From NCBI RefSeq assembly GCF_040678635.1, contig NZ_JBFATZ010000004.1, forward strand, positions 434,001 through 498,000: a DNA stretch of 64,000 bases. Reading direction: 5' to 3'. The notes below the pieces were generated by a model. That model was not told the origin of the DNA. It did not search any database and was given only the letters and a program-made list of their open reading frames with translations. A program made the translations under genes and the position numbers. The stretch's first letter is position 1. Every line of letters begins with the position of its first letter. Origin of the DNA: Thermopolyspora sp040678635 (GTDB lineage Bacteria; Actinomycetota; Actinomycetes; Streptosporangiales; Streptosporangiaceae). This document shows positions 8,313-17,579 of this stretch, piece by piece.

Positions 8313-9427
8313 TCCCGCAGCCGGGAGAAGAAGCCCTGCTGGCCGGGGGCGAACTTGCCCGGGGGATGCTCCTCGCCGCGCAGCTTGGCCAGTTCCCTGA
8401 GCAGCTCCTCCTGGGCGGCGTCGAGCCGCGTGGGCGTCTCCACGTTGACGTGGATGAGCAGGTCGCCCCGGCCGGTCTCGTTGAGGCGCTGGACGCCCCT
8501 GCCGTACAGGGGGATGACCTGGCCGGACTGGGTTCCGGGCCGTACGTCGATCTCCTCGGTGCCGTCGAGGGTCTCGACGGCGAGCGACGTGCCGAGGGCG
8601 GCGGCGGTCATCGGCAGGTGCACGGTGCAGTGCAGGTCGTCGCCGCGCCGCTCGAAGATCGGGTGCGGGCGCTCGACGATCTCCAGGAACAGGTCGCCGG
8701 GCGGGCCGCCGCCGGGGCCGACCTCGCCCTCGCCGGCGAGCTGGATGTGCGTGCCGTCCTCGACGCCCGCCGGGATGCGCACCTTGATCGTACGGCGGGT
8801 GCGGACCCGGCCGTCGCCGGAGCACTCCTGGCAGGGGTGCCGGATGACGCTGCCGTAGCCGCCGCACTGGGGGCACGGCCGCGACGTCATGACCTGGCCC
8901 AGGAACGAGCGCGTGACCTGGGAGACCTCGCCCCGGCCGTTGCACATGTCGCAGGTGTCGGGGTGGGTGCCGGGGGACGAGCCCGCGCCGTGGCAGACCT
9001 CGCACACCACCGCGGTGTCCACCACCAGCTCCTGGGTGGTGCCGAACGCGGTCTCGGTCAGGTCCAGCTCCACCCGGATGGTGTGGTTGCGCCCGCGGCG
9101 GGCCCGGGTGCGCGGGCCGCGCGAGGCGGTGGCGGTGCCGAAGAAGGCGTCCATGATGTCGCTGAACGGGAAGCCCGCGCCGAAGCCGCCGGCGCCCGCC
9201 GCGCTCGCCGAGGAGAACGGGTCCGCGCCCAGGTCGTACATCTTGCGCTTGTTCGGATCCGACAGGACCTCGTAGGCCTGCGTGATCTCCTTGAAGCGCT
9301 CCTGGGTCGTCGGATCCGGGTTGACATCCGGGTGCAGCTCACGCGCCAGACGGCGGTAGGCCTTCTTGACCTCTTCAGGGCTGGCGTCGCGGCGCACCCC
9401 GAGGATGCCGTAGTAGTCCTTCGCCAC
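8294..9427 (-). CDS. dnaJ: Molecular chaperone DnaJ (DnaJ2 type)
   Basis: DnaJ stimulates DnaK ATPase activity and delivers unfolded substrates. The J domain (1-70) carries HPD at residues 32-34, followed by a Gly/Phe region (GAGGFGAGFPF), four zinc motifs (CEVCHGAG, CDMCNGRG, CPQCGGYG, CQECSGDG) and the C-terminal substrate domain. The 377-residue length is normal for type I DnaJ. It is separated from hrcA upstream by no bases, so both are co-transcribed and should be under HrcA/CIRCE control. This is the hrcA-linked paralogue rather than the copy in the dnaK operon. Confidence 0.97.
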   Translation of the reverse strand: MAKDYYGILGVRRDASPEEVKKAYRRLARELHPDVNPDPTTQERFKEITQAYEVLSDPNKRKMYDLGADPFSSASAAGAGGFGAGFPFSDIMDAFFGTATASRGPRTRARRGRNHTIRVELDLTETAFGTTQELVVDTAVVCEVCHGAGSSPGTHPDTCDMCNGRGEVSQVTRSFLGQVMTSRPCPQCGGYGSVIRHPCQECSGDGRVRTRRTIKVRIPAGVEDGTHIQLAGEGEVGPGGGPPGDLFLEIVERPHPIFERRGDDLHCTVHLPMTAAALGTSLAVETLDGTEEIDVRPGTQSGQVIPLYGRGVQRLNETGRGDLLIHVNVETPTRLDAAQEELLRELAKLRGEEHPPGKFAPGQQGFFSRLRDAFNGR

Positions 9428-10441
9428 TTACGACCCCGCCAGAATCTGACCCACGTAGCGCGCGACCGCGCGCACGGCACCCATCGTCACCGGATAATCC
9501 ATTCGCGTCGGGCCCAGCACGCCGAGCCGGGCCAGTTCCTTGTCACCCGAGCCGTACCCGGCGGCCACGAACGAGATGCCGCGCAGCCCGGAGTACGGGT
9601 TTTCCGAGCCTATCCGCACCGTGAGGGCGGCGGGGTCGCTCGTCTCGCCGAGCAGCCGCATCAGCACGACCTGCTCCTCCAGCGCCTCCAGCACATCGCG
9701 CAGGCCGACGGTGAAATCGGCCGCCGCGAGGTTGGCGGTACCGGCGAAGACGATTTTCTCATCACTGCGGTCCACAAGTGTCTCAAGAAGCACGGAAAGA
9801 ATGGTCGCCGCGACCGGACGGTCCTCCAGCGGCAGATGCTCGGGCAGATCCGCCACCGTGTCGGGCACCTTGCTCAGGCCGCAGCCGTCCAGGCAGGCGT
9901 TGAGCATCGCCCGCAGGTGCGAGATGCGATCCTCGTCCACCAGCTCGGGCACTTCGACGACGCGCTGCTCGACCCGGCCGGTGTTGGTGATCAGGACGAG
10001 CATCACCCTGCGCTCGCTCAGCGGCACGATCTCCACGTGCCGGACCGTGGACTTGGCGAGCGAGGGGTACTGCACGACGGCGACCTGCCGGGTGAGCTGG
10101 GCCAGCAGCCGGACCGTGCGGCGGACCACGTCGTCGAGATCGACCGCGCCGGCGAGGAAGGTCTCGATCGCCCGGCGTTCGGCCGCCGACAGCGGCTTGA
10201 TCTGCGACAACCGGTCCACGAACAGGCGGTAGCCCTTGTCGGTGGGCACGCGCCCGGCGCTGGTGTGCGGCTGGTGGATGTAGCCCTGCTCCTCCAGGAC
10301 CGCCATGTCGTTGCGGATCGTGGCCGGCGAAACGCCCAGGTTGTGCCGCTCCGCCAGGGCCTTCGAGCCCACTGGCTCGTTGGTGGACACGTAATCTTCG
10401 ACTATGGCGCGCAGGACCGCCAGCTTGCGGTCATCGAGCAA
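9428..10441 (-). CDS. hrcA: Heat-inducible transcription repressor HrcA
   Basis: HrcA binds CIRCE and represses heat-shock genes; its folding depends on GroEL. The protein has the N-terminal winged helix (RHNLGVSPATIRNDMAVLEE) and the family string PHTSAGRVPTDKGYRLFVDRL. Start choice: the GTG at 10450 overlaps the AGGAGG site and has no spacing, whereas the in-frame TTG at 10441 sits eight bases after AGGAGG and gives the usual LLDDRKLAVLRAIV N-terminus, so I favour TTG. A CIRCE element lies about 50 bases upstream, indicating autoregulation, and dnaJ follows immediately. Confidence 0.95.
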   Translation of the reverse strand: MLDDRKLAVLRAIVEDYVSTNEPVGSKALAERHNLGVSPATIRNDMAVLEEQGYIHQPHTSAGRVPTDKGYRLFVDRLSQIKPLSAAERRAIETFLAGAVDLDDVVRRTVRLLAQLTRQVAVVQYPSLAKSTVRHVEIVPLSERRVMLVLITNTGRVEQRVVEVPELVDEDRISHLRAMLNACLDGCGLSKVPDTVADLPEHLPLEDRPVAATILSVLLETLVDRSDEKIVFAGTANLAAADFTVGLRDVLEALEEQVVLMRLLGETSDPAALTVRIGSENPYSGLRGISFVAAGYGSGDKELARLGVLGPTRMDYPVTMGAVRAVARYVGQILAGS

Positions 10442-10487
10442 CGTGTTCACCTCCTGGCCGCCCTGGTGTCATTCTTCAACACCACGC

Positions 10488-10514
10488 TTGGCACTCAGTG
10501 TTCCCGAGTGCCAA
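10488..10514. promoter_or_regulatory. CIRCE operator
   Basis: The sequence is TTGGCACTC, nine bases, GAGTGCCAA, a perfect 9-bp inverted repeat with the spacing of the CIRCE consensus (TTAGCACTC-N9-GAGTGCTAA). It lies just upstream of hrcA and is the expected site for HrcA repression of the hrcA-dnaJ operon. Confidence 0.95.
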
Positions 10515-10717
10515 GTGTACGGCCCCCGCCTTCAAGGTGCGATAACTCATCGCCCTCGACCCTGTCCCGGCCCGGCCGCGCCACCGCCCGACCGGTCCGC
10601 CCAGCGGCGTCCGTAAAGTCCTGTATGTGCCCGTATATGGCATATGGACATTAGATTGGTATTGTTTAGCAAGCAGGCTTCCAATGCTCCACAAGTGGGA
10701 ACCGTCACACTCGGAGT

Positions 10718-11548
10718 ATGAGTCAAAGCAACGACCCTCGCCCGCAGGGACAGGGTCCTCAGGGGTACGGCCGCCCCGAATCCTCCTTCGGCCCGCCTCA
10801 GGACGCCACCCGGCCCTTGGACCCGCAGCGCCACGGCTCGCCGGGGCAGTCACAGCCGGGCCCGCCCGGCCAGCCGTACGGCCCGCCCGGCACCCCGCCG
10901 TACGCTCCTCAGTCCGCCTACGGCGCTCCCCCTCCGCCCGGCGGCTACGGCCCGCCCGGCGGCAAGCCCGAGATCCGGCCCCGCCGCATCTGGATCCTGC
11001 TGTCCTGGCTGGCGTTCGTGGCCAGCATCATCGTCCTCGTCTACGGCACCTACAGCGCCGTGGGCACGGTCGCCGAGGACGTGGCGCCCCCGAGCAGCTT
11101 CAGAAGCGGCGAGGTGAAGACCTTGACGCTGAACCCGCAGGACAGGCCGGTCCTCTACGTCTCGGCCACCTCCCAGGTGAACGTCCGGTGCGAGGCCGCG
11201 AGCGCCACCGGCGCAGAGGTCGCGCTGACCAAGCCGGGCTACACCGCGAGCATCACCGCCGGCGGCAGGATCTGGGAGCACATCTTCGACATCGGCATCA
11301 CCCAGGCGGGCTCCTACCAGGTGCGGTGCACGGCCCCGGAGGGCGCCGACGTCGCCTTCGGCGTCGGGAAGCCGATCACCAGCGAGCGGGCCGTCAACGC
11401 GGCGGGCAGCATTCTGCTCTACATCGGGCTGATATTCGTCACCTTCATCGTGGCCGTCGTGGTCACGGTCATCGTGCTGGTGCGCCGGAGCCGGGCCAAG
11501 CGGCGGCTCGCCGGGCCGTGGCAGCCGTACGGACCGGCGGGGCGGTGA
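10718..11548 (+). CDS. Pro/Gly/Gln-rich membrane protein, function unknown
   Basis: I do not recognise a family. The 276-residue protein has a disordered cytoplasmic N-terminus of about 85 residues with repeated PPG and YGPPG elements, a transmembrane segment near 91-113 (WILLSWLAFVASIIVLVYGTY), an extracytoplasmic domain of about 110 residues, and a second transmembrane segment near 231-256 ending in an Arg/Lys-rich tail. Similar two-pass proteins with such N-termini are common in actinomycetes. It is transcribed divergently from hrcA and followed 27 bases later by the DUF3097 gene. Confidence 0.75.
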   Translation: MSQSNDPRPQGQGPQGYGRPESSFGPPQDATRPLDPQRHGSPGQSQPGPPGQPYGPPGTPPYAPQSAYGAPPPPGGYGPPGGKPEIRPRRIWILLSWLAFVASIIVLVYGTYSAVGTVAEDVAPPSSFRSGEVKTLTLNPQDRPVLYVSATSQVNVRCEAASATGAEVALTKPGYTASITAGGRIWEHIFDIGITQAGSYQVRCTAPEGADVAFGVGKPITSERAVNAAGSILLYIGLIFVTFIVAVVVTVIVLVRRSRAKRRLAGPWQPYGPAGR

Positions 11549-11575
11549 CGCACCGGTTTGCTAGCGTGCCCTGCC

Positions 11576-12394
11576 ATGTACGAGGACGCGCTCGCCGGAC
11601 GCCGGCGCCGCAGGACCCGGGACGACGTCCCGGTGGTGCCGGCCGAACTCGACCTGGTCGTGGAGGACGCCGAGGGCGGCTTCTGCGGCGCCGTGGTCGC
11701 CTGTGACAAGCAGGGTGTCACGCTGGAGGACCGTTTCGGGCGGCGGCGGGTGTTCCCGCTGGAGCCCGCGGCGTTCCTGCTGGAGGGCGAGCCGGTCACC
11801 CTGGTACGGCCCGGCACGCCCGCGGCGGGATCCGCGGCGGCCCGGCGGCGCAGCGCCTCCGGGTCGGTCGCGGTCGAGGGCCTGCGCGCGCGGGTGGCCA
11901 AGGAGAGCCGTATCTACGTGGAGGGCGTGCACGACGCCGCCCTCGTGGAGAAGATCTGGGGCCACGATCTGCGGGTGGAAGGGGTCGTCGTCGAGTATCT
12001 CGAAGGGGTTGACGACCTGCCCGCGATCGTGGCCGAGTTCGCGCCCGGGCCGGACCGGCGCCTGGGGGTCCTGGTGGACCATCTGGTGCCCGGCAGCAAG
12101 GAGAGCCGCATCGCCGCCCAGGTGGGCTCGCCGTATGTGCTGGTGGTGGGGCACCCGTTCGTGGACATCTGGCAGGCGGTGAAGCCGTCGGTGCTCGGCT
12201 TCGCGTCCTGGCCGGTGGTGCCGAAGGGGATCCCGTGGAAGGAGGGCGTGATCGAGGCGCTCGGGTGGCGCATGGAGCCCGCCGAGGCCTGGCGTCACAT
12301 CCTCGGCCGCGTCACCAGCTACGCGGACCTGGAGCCGGAGCTGCTCGGCCGGGTGGAGGAGCTGATCGACTTCGTGAGCCCGCCCGTCGAGTGA
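11576..12394 (+). CDS. DUF3097 family protein
   Basis: The 272-residue protein matches the actinobacterial DUF3097 family, seen in strings such as SRIYVEGVHDAALVEKIWG, LGVLVDHLVPGSKESRIA and VVGHPFVDIWQAVKP. The first resembles Toprim-type folds, but the function is unproven. The ATG at 11576 (MYEDALAGRRRRR) is chosen over a start six codons earlier, which lacks family similarity. In many actinomycetes it lies between hemW and hrcA, as here. It converges on hemW with six bases between stops. Confidence 0.88.
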   Translation: MYEDALAGRRRRRTRDDVPVVPAELDLVVEDAEGGFCGAVVACDKQGVTLEDRFGRRRVFPLEPAAFLLEGEPVTLVRPGTPAAGSAAARRRSASGSVAVEGLRARVAKESRIYVEGVHDAALVEKIWGHDLRVEGVVVEYLEGVDDLPAIVAEFAPGPDRRLGVLVDHLVPGSKESRIAAQVGSPYVLVVGHPFVDIWQAVKPSVLGFASWPVVPKGIPWKEGVIEALGWRMEPAEAWRHILGRVTSYADLEPELLGRVEELIDFVSPPVE

Positions 12395-12400
12395 GGCCCG

Positions 12401-13618
12401 TCAGGTGAGGTCGCGGACGAGCGCGTCCGCGAGCAGCCGCCCGCGCAGCGTCAGCACGGCCCTGCCCTCGCGGAACGGCCCGGGGTCGAGCAGCCCGTCG
12501 GCGAGGGCGCGCGCCACGGCCGTCCTGGCGCCCTCCCCGATGTCGGCCAGCGGGAAGCCGGAGTCGAGCCGCAGTTCGAGCATGAGCCGCTCCACGGCGC
12601 GGTCGTCGTCGGAGAGGATCTCGCGGGCGTGGCCGGGCGAGACGCCGGCGGCCAGGCGGCTCGCGTACGCGGCCGGATGCTTGACGTTCCACCAGCGCAC
12701 GCCGCCGACGTGGCTGTGCGCGCCGGGGCCGACGCCCCACCAGTCGCCGCCGGTCCAGTAGAGCAGGTTGTGGCGGCAGCGGGCCTCGGGCGTGGCCGCC
12801 CAGTTGGAGATCTCGTACCAGGACAGGCCGGCCTCGGCGAGCATGGCGTCGGCGATGAGGTAGCGGTCGGCGGCCACGTCGTCGTCGGGCATGGGCAGCT
12901 CGCCGCGGCGGATGCGGGCGGCCAGGCGGGTGCCGTCCTCGACGATCAGCGAGTACGCCGAGACGTGGTCGGGGCCGGCCTCGATCGCGGCGGCGAGGGT
13001 GGCGCGCCAGTCGTCGTCGCTCTCCCCCGGCGTGCCGTAGATCAGGTCCAGGTTGACGTGGTCGAACCCGGCGTCGCGGGCCTCGCGGGCGGCCTGCGCG
13101 GCCCGGCCGGGGGTGTGGCGGCGGTCGAGGACGGCCAGCACGTGCGGGCGGGCGCTCTGCATGCCGAGGCTGACCCGGGTGAAGCCGCCCGCGCGCAGCT
13201 CGGCGAGGCTCGCCGGGGTGACCGACTCGGGGTTGGCCTCGGTGGTGACCTCGGCGCCGGGGGCGAGGCCGAACTCCTCGTCGATGGCGCGCAGCACCCG
13301 TACCAGGTCGGCGGCCGGGAGCAGGGTGGGGGTGCCGCCGCCGAAGAACACCGTCTCCACGCGGGGCGCGGCGTCGCCGAGGACCTTGCGCGCGAGCCGT
13401 ACCTCGGCGACGGCGGTCGCGGCGTAGTCGGCGCGGGAGGCGCCGGGGCCGAGTTCCTGCGCGGTGTAGGTGTTGAAGTCGCAGTAGCCGCAGCGGGTGA
13501 CGCAGAACGGCACGTGCACGTAGAAGCCGAACGGGCGCTCGCCGAGCCCGCGCAGGGCGTGCTCGGGCAGCTCGCCGGTCGCGGGGACGGCGTCGCCGTC
13601 GGGAAGCGCGGAAGGCAT
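12401..13618 (-). CDS. hemW: Radical SAM heme chaperone HemW
   Basis: HemW is a radical SAM protein that binds and inserts heme; older annotations call it an oxygen-independent coproporphyrinogen III oxidase-like protein. The 4Fe-4S motif CVTRCGYC (C39, C43, C46) and FGFYVHVPFC precede the TIM barrel, with the GGGTPTLL string about residue 94 and the C-terminal HemW domain containing RCRHNLLYWTGGDWWGVGPG. The CxxxCxxC lacks the extra Cys typical of true HemN. It follows lepA by 17 bases on the same strand, a standard order. Confidence 0.95.
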   Translation of the reverse strand: MPSALPDGDAVPATGELPEHALRGLGERPFGFYVHVPFCVTRCGYCDFNTYTAQELGPGASRADYAATAVAEVRLARKVLGDAAPRVETVFFGGGTPTLLPAADLVRVLRAIDEEFGLAPGAEVTTEANPESVTPASLAELRAGGFTRVSLGMQSARPHVLAVLDRRHTPGRAAQAAREARDAGFDHVNLDLIYGTPGESDDDWRATLAAAIEAGPDHVSAYSLIVEDGTRLAARIRRGELPMPDDDVAADRYLIADAMLAEAGLSWYEISNWAATPEARCRHNLLYWTGGDWWGVGPGAHSHVGGVRWWNVKHPAAYASRLAAGVSPGHAREILSDDDRAVERLMLELRLDSGFPLADIGEGARTAVARALADGLLDPGPFREGRAVLTLRGRLLADALVRDLT

Positions 13619-13635
13619 GGGCGGCCCCGGCCGGG

Positions 13636-15477
<1,842 letters not shown>

Positions 15478-15497
15478 CGGGGTCCGTTTCGACAGAT

Positions 15498-16610
15498 GTG
15501 ATGACGATCAAGGGCTGGTGTGCCAGCCGTCTTCCATGGTGGCATGTTCGGGTGATTGCCCGGACCGCCACGCCCGCGCTGGAACGCCTGCGCCGCATCG
15601 CGCGGCGTCTTCGGCGCCCTGCCCGTCTTCTCGCCCGCGCGGCGGCCGTCGCGTTGGCCGTCGTGCTGCTGATCGCGGGCGCGGCCGCCGCGGCGCTCCG
15701 CGCCCAGTTTACCGGTACGCCCGCGGTGTGGGCGAAGACGAGCGGGCACGACGCCCTCTGGCTGGGGCACGCGTGGGTGGACGGGCGGCGGACCGAGGCC
15801 GACGTGGCGGCGCTGGCCGTACGGCTGCGGGCGACCGGGATCCGGGATGTGTACGTGCATTCAGGGCCGTACGGGTGGGACGGCGCGCTGTCGCCGACCA
15901 AATATCCCAATGCCGGAAATTTTCTGAAGTGGTGGCGGAAGCACCTGCCGGACGTGCGGGTGTCGGCCTGGCTCGGCCAGGCCGTTAAGAACGGCCTGGA
16001 CCTGGGCGATCCGGCCGCGCGGCGGCGCGTCGTCGCCGGGGCCGCCGACCTGACACGACTCGGCTACGACGGCATCCACTACGACTTCGAACCGGTCAAC
16101 GACGGCGACCCGAACCTGCTCGCCGTACTGCGCGCCACCCGCACCGCCATCGGCCCCGACCGGCCGCTGTCGGTCGCCACCCACCAGATCGAGCCGCTGT
16201 CCGGCGTCCGCCACCCGCTCCGACTGGTCATGGGCCACGACAAGTACTGGACGACGGCCTACTTCCGGCAGGTCGCCGACCTGGTGGACCAGGTCGCCAT
16301 CATGACGTACGACTCCTTCCTCCCCTTCGAGTCCCTGTACGGCGGGCACGTCGTACGCCAGGCCACGCTCGCCCTGGAGAACCTGCCGCCCCACAAGACG
16401 ATCCTGATCGGCGCCCCCGCCTACCACGACCACGGCTGGAGCCGCCTGGACGCGTCCGAAAGCGTCGCCGTCGCCGCCGAGGGAGCCCGCCTCGCCCTCA
16501 CCGATCACGGCAGCCCGCGCGAACGCTTCGGCCTCGCCCCCTACGTCGACTTCGCCGCGACCGAACAGGACTGGCGCGAATACCAGCAGAGCTGGGTCAG
16601 CCCACGCTGA
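15498..16610 (+). CDS. Membrane-anchored or secreted GH18-like hydrolase
   Basis: After an Arg-rich N-terminus there is one hydrophobic segment (about 46-68), so the protein is probably anchored outside the membrane. The catalytic region carries YDGIHYDFEPV (D191, D196, E198), close to the DGxDxDxE active-site motif of family 18 glycoside hydrolases, with His in the second Asp position. Later strings VDQVAIMTYDS and ILIGAPAYHDHGW also fit GH18 barrels. The substrate is unknown. The start is uncertain; I kept the first ATG, but a later in-frame GTG near 15552 would leave a more ordinary signal anchor. It lies between lepA and rpsT, which are often adjacent. Its 3' end is repeated downstream. 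Confidence 0.75.
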   Translation: MMTIKGWCASRLPWWHVRVIARTATPALERLRRIARRLRRPARLLARAAAVALAVVLLIAGAAAAALRAQFTGTPAVWAKTSGHDALWLGHAWVDGRRTEADVAALAVRLRATGIRDVYVHSGPYGWDGALSPTKYPNAGNFLKWWRKHLPDVRVSAWLGQAVKNGLDLGDPAARRRVVAGAADLTRLGYDGIHYDFEPVNDGDPNLLAVLRATRTAIGPDRPLSVATHQIEPLSGVRHPLRLVMGHDKYWTTAYFRQVADLVDQVAIMTYDSFLPFESLYGGHVVRQATLALENLPPHKTILIGAPAYHDHGWSRLDASESVAVAAEGARLALTDHGSPRERFGLAPYVDFAATEQDWREYQQSWVSPR

Positions 16611-16779
16611 TCCCCGACCGGCCGCGCGGCGCGCGCCCGCCCGCGCGAACGCTTCGGCCTCGCCCCCTACGTGGACTTCGCCGCGACCGAACAGGACAGG
16701 CGCGAATACCAGCAGGCATGGGTCAGTCCACGGTGATCGCCGATCGTTGATCACCGACCGGCCGTGCGGCGTGCGCCCG
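16514..16779. repeat. Tandem duplication of the GH18-like gene's 3' end
   Basis: Unit 1 (16514-16639, 126 bp) is the last ~32 codons, stop and 3' flank of the gene. Unit 2 (16640-16779, 140 bp) repeats it nearly exactly and still reads RERFGLAPYVDFAATEQ through to WVSPR and a TGA. Differences are scattered single bases plus extra bases in the flank. A third unit starts at 16780 but diverges after about 10 bases. Confidence 0.88.
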
Positions 16780-16976
16780 CCCGCGTTCCTCGCCGTGCCC
16801 GCCCGCCCGGAACCCTCGGGTCAGACGTCCCCTCAACGGCAGGTCGCCGCGGTTCCGCCGCCGGGTGCCGATCGGACGGCGCACGGTCGTATGATCGATC
16901 GTGCCCTCTCCGACCTGGCGGATCTTCGGGAAAACCGGCCCCAGGGTCCGGTGCCGTGCGTTGATTTGAGCGGCAC

Positions 16977-17020
16977 AGAGGGCGTTGATACCCTGTATCA
17001 CCGCGTGTGGTGCGCCCTCT
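16977..17020 (+). promoter_or_regulatory. Hairpin in the rpsT leader
   Basis: AGAGGGCG (16977-16984) pairs with CGCCCTCT (17013-17020), enclosing a second inverted repeat TGATAC-CCT-GTATCA (16986-17000). It lies 45 bases before the rpsT start. S20 autoregulates its own synthesis in some bacteria, so a leader structure is plausible, but this could also be part of the promoter. Confidence 0.3.
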
Positions 17021-17064
17021 CTGCCCGCGCGCCCCAATCCACCGACTTTTACCGAGGCTTCTTC

Positions 17065-17334
17065 GTGGCGAACATCAAGTCCCAGATCAAGCGCAACAAG
17101 CAGAACGAAAAGCGTCGTCTGCGCAACAAGGCCGTCAAGTCTTCGCTGAAGACCGCGATCCGCAAGTTCCGCGAGGCCGCCGACCAGGGCAAGGTCGAGG
17201 AGGCCGTGGTGCTCATGCGCGCCGCCTCCCGCCAGTTGGACAAGGCCGCCAGCAAGGGCGTCATCCACAAGAACCAGGCGGCCAACCGCAAGTCGGCGAT
17301 CGCCAAGCGCGCTGCGGCGCTGCAGAGCGCGTAG
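17065..17334 (+). CDS. rpsT: 30S ribosomal protein S20
   Basis: S20 is a primary 16S rRNA-binding protein of the small subunit. The 89-residue protein starts ANIKSQIKRNKQNEKRR after a GTG and is Lys/Arg/Ala-rich throughout, with the family string IHKNQAANRKSAIAKR near the C-terminus. The GTG at 17065 is fixed by this N-terminus; GAGG lies about nine bases upstream. It stands alone on the plus strand with a good terminator after it. It is normally next to holA and lepA; here an exporter operon separates it from holA. Confidence 0.97.
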   Translation: MANIKSQIKRNKQNEKRRLRNKAVKSSLKTAIRKFREAADQGKVEEAVVLMRAASRQLDKAASKGVIHKNQAANRKSAIAKRAAALQSA

Positions 17335-17362
17335 CCGCCGCAGGGCGCACAGCACGATCGCG

Positions 17363-17394
17363 AGCGCCGCATCTCCCACGGGGAGTGCGGCGCT
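17363..17394 (+). terminator. Intrinsic terminator of rpsT
   Basis: AGCGCCGCA pairs with TGCGGCGCT, with an inner CTCCC/GGGAG stem and an ACG loop, followed by TTT. It lies 29 bases after the rpsT stop. Confidence 0.8.
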
Positions 17395-17579
17395 TTGCCA
17401 TGCCCGAAATCCGTGCGTATTTTCCTAAACTGTCGCGATTTGTCACGGAATCGATATCACTTCTCCGTCGCCACCCCGCATCGCCTCCATCACCATCGCG
17501 CCGCTCGCCTGGCCATTTGCCCGATCATGCCTAAAGGTCGTGGTCAGAAGGTTGAGCGGCACCACTGGAGGCCAAGTCG

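Noticed and set aside
8366..10654. 762-codon plus-strand frame across dnaJ and hrcA
   Set aside because: It is antisense to two unmistakable genes and has no domain similarity.
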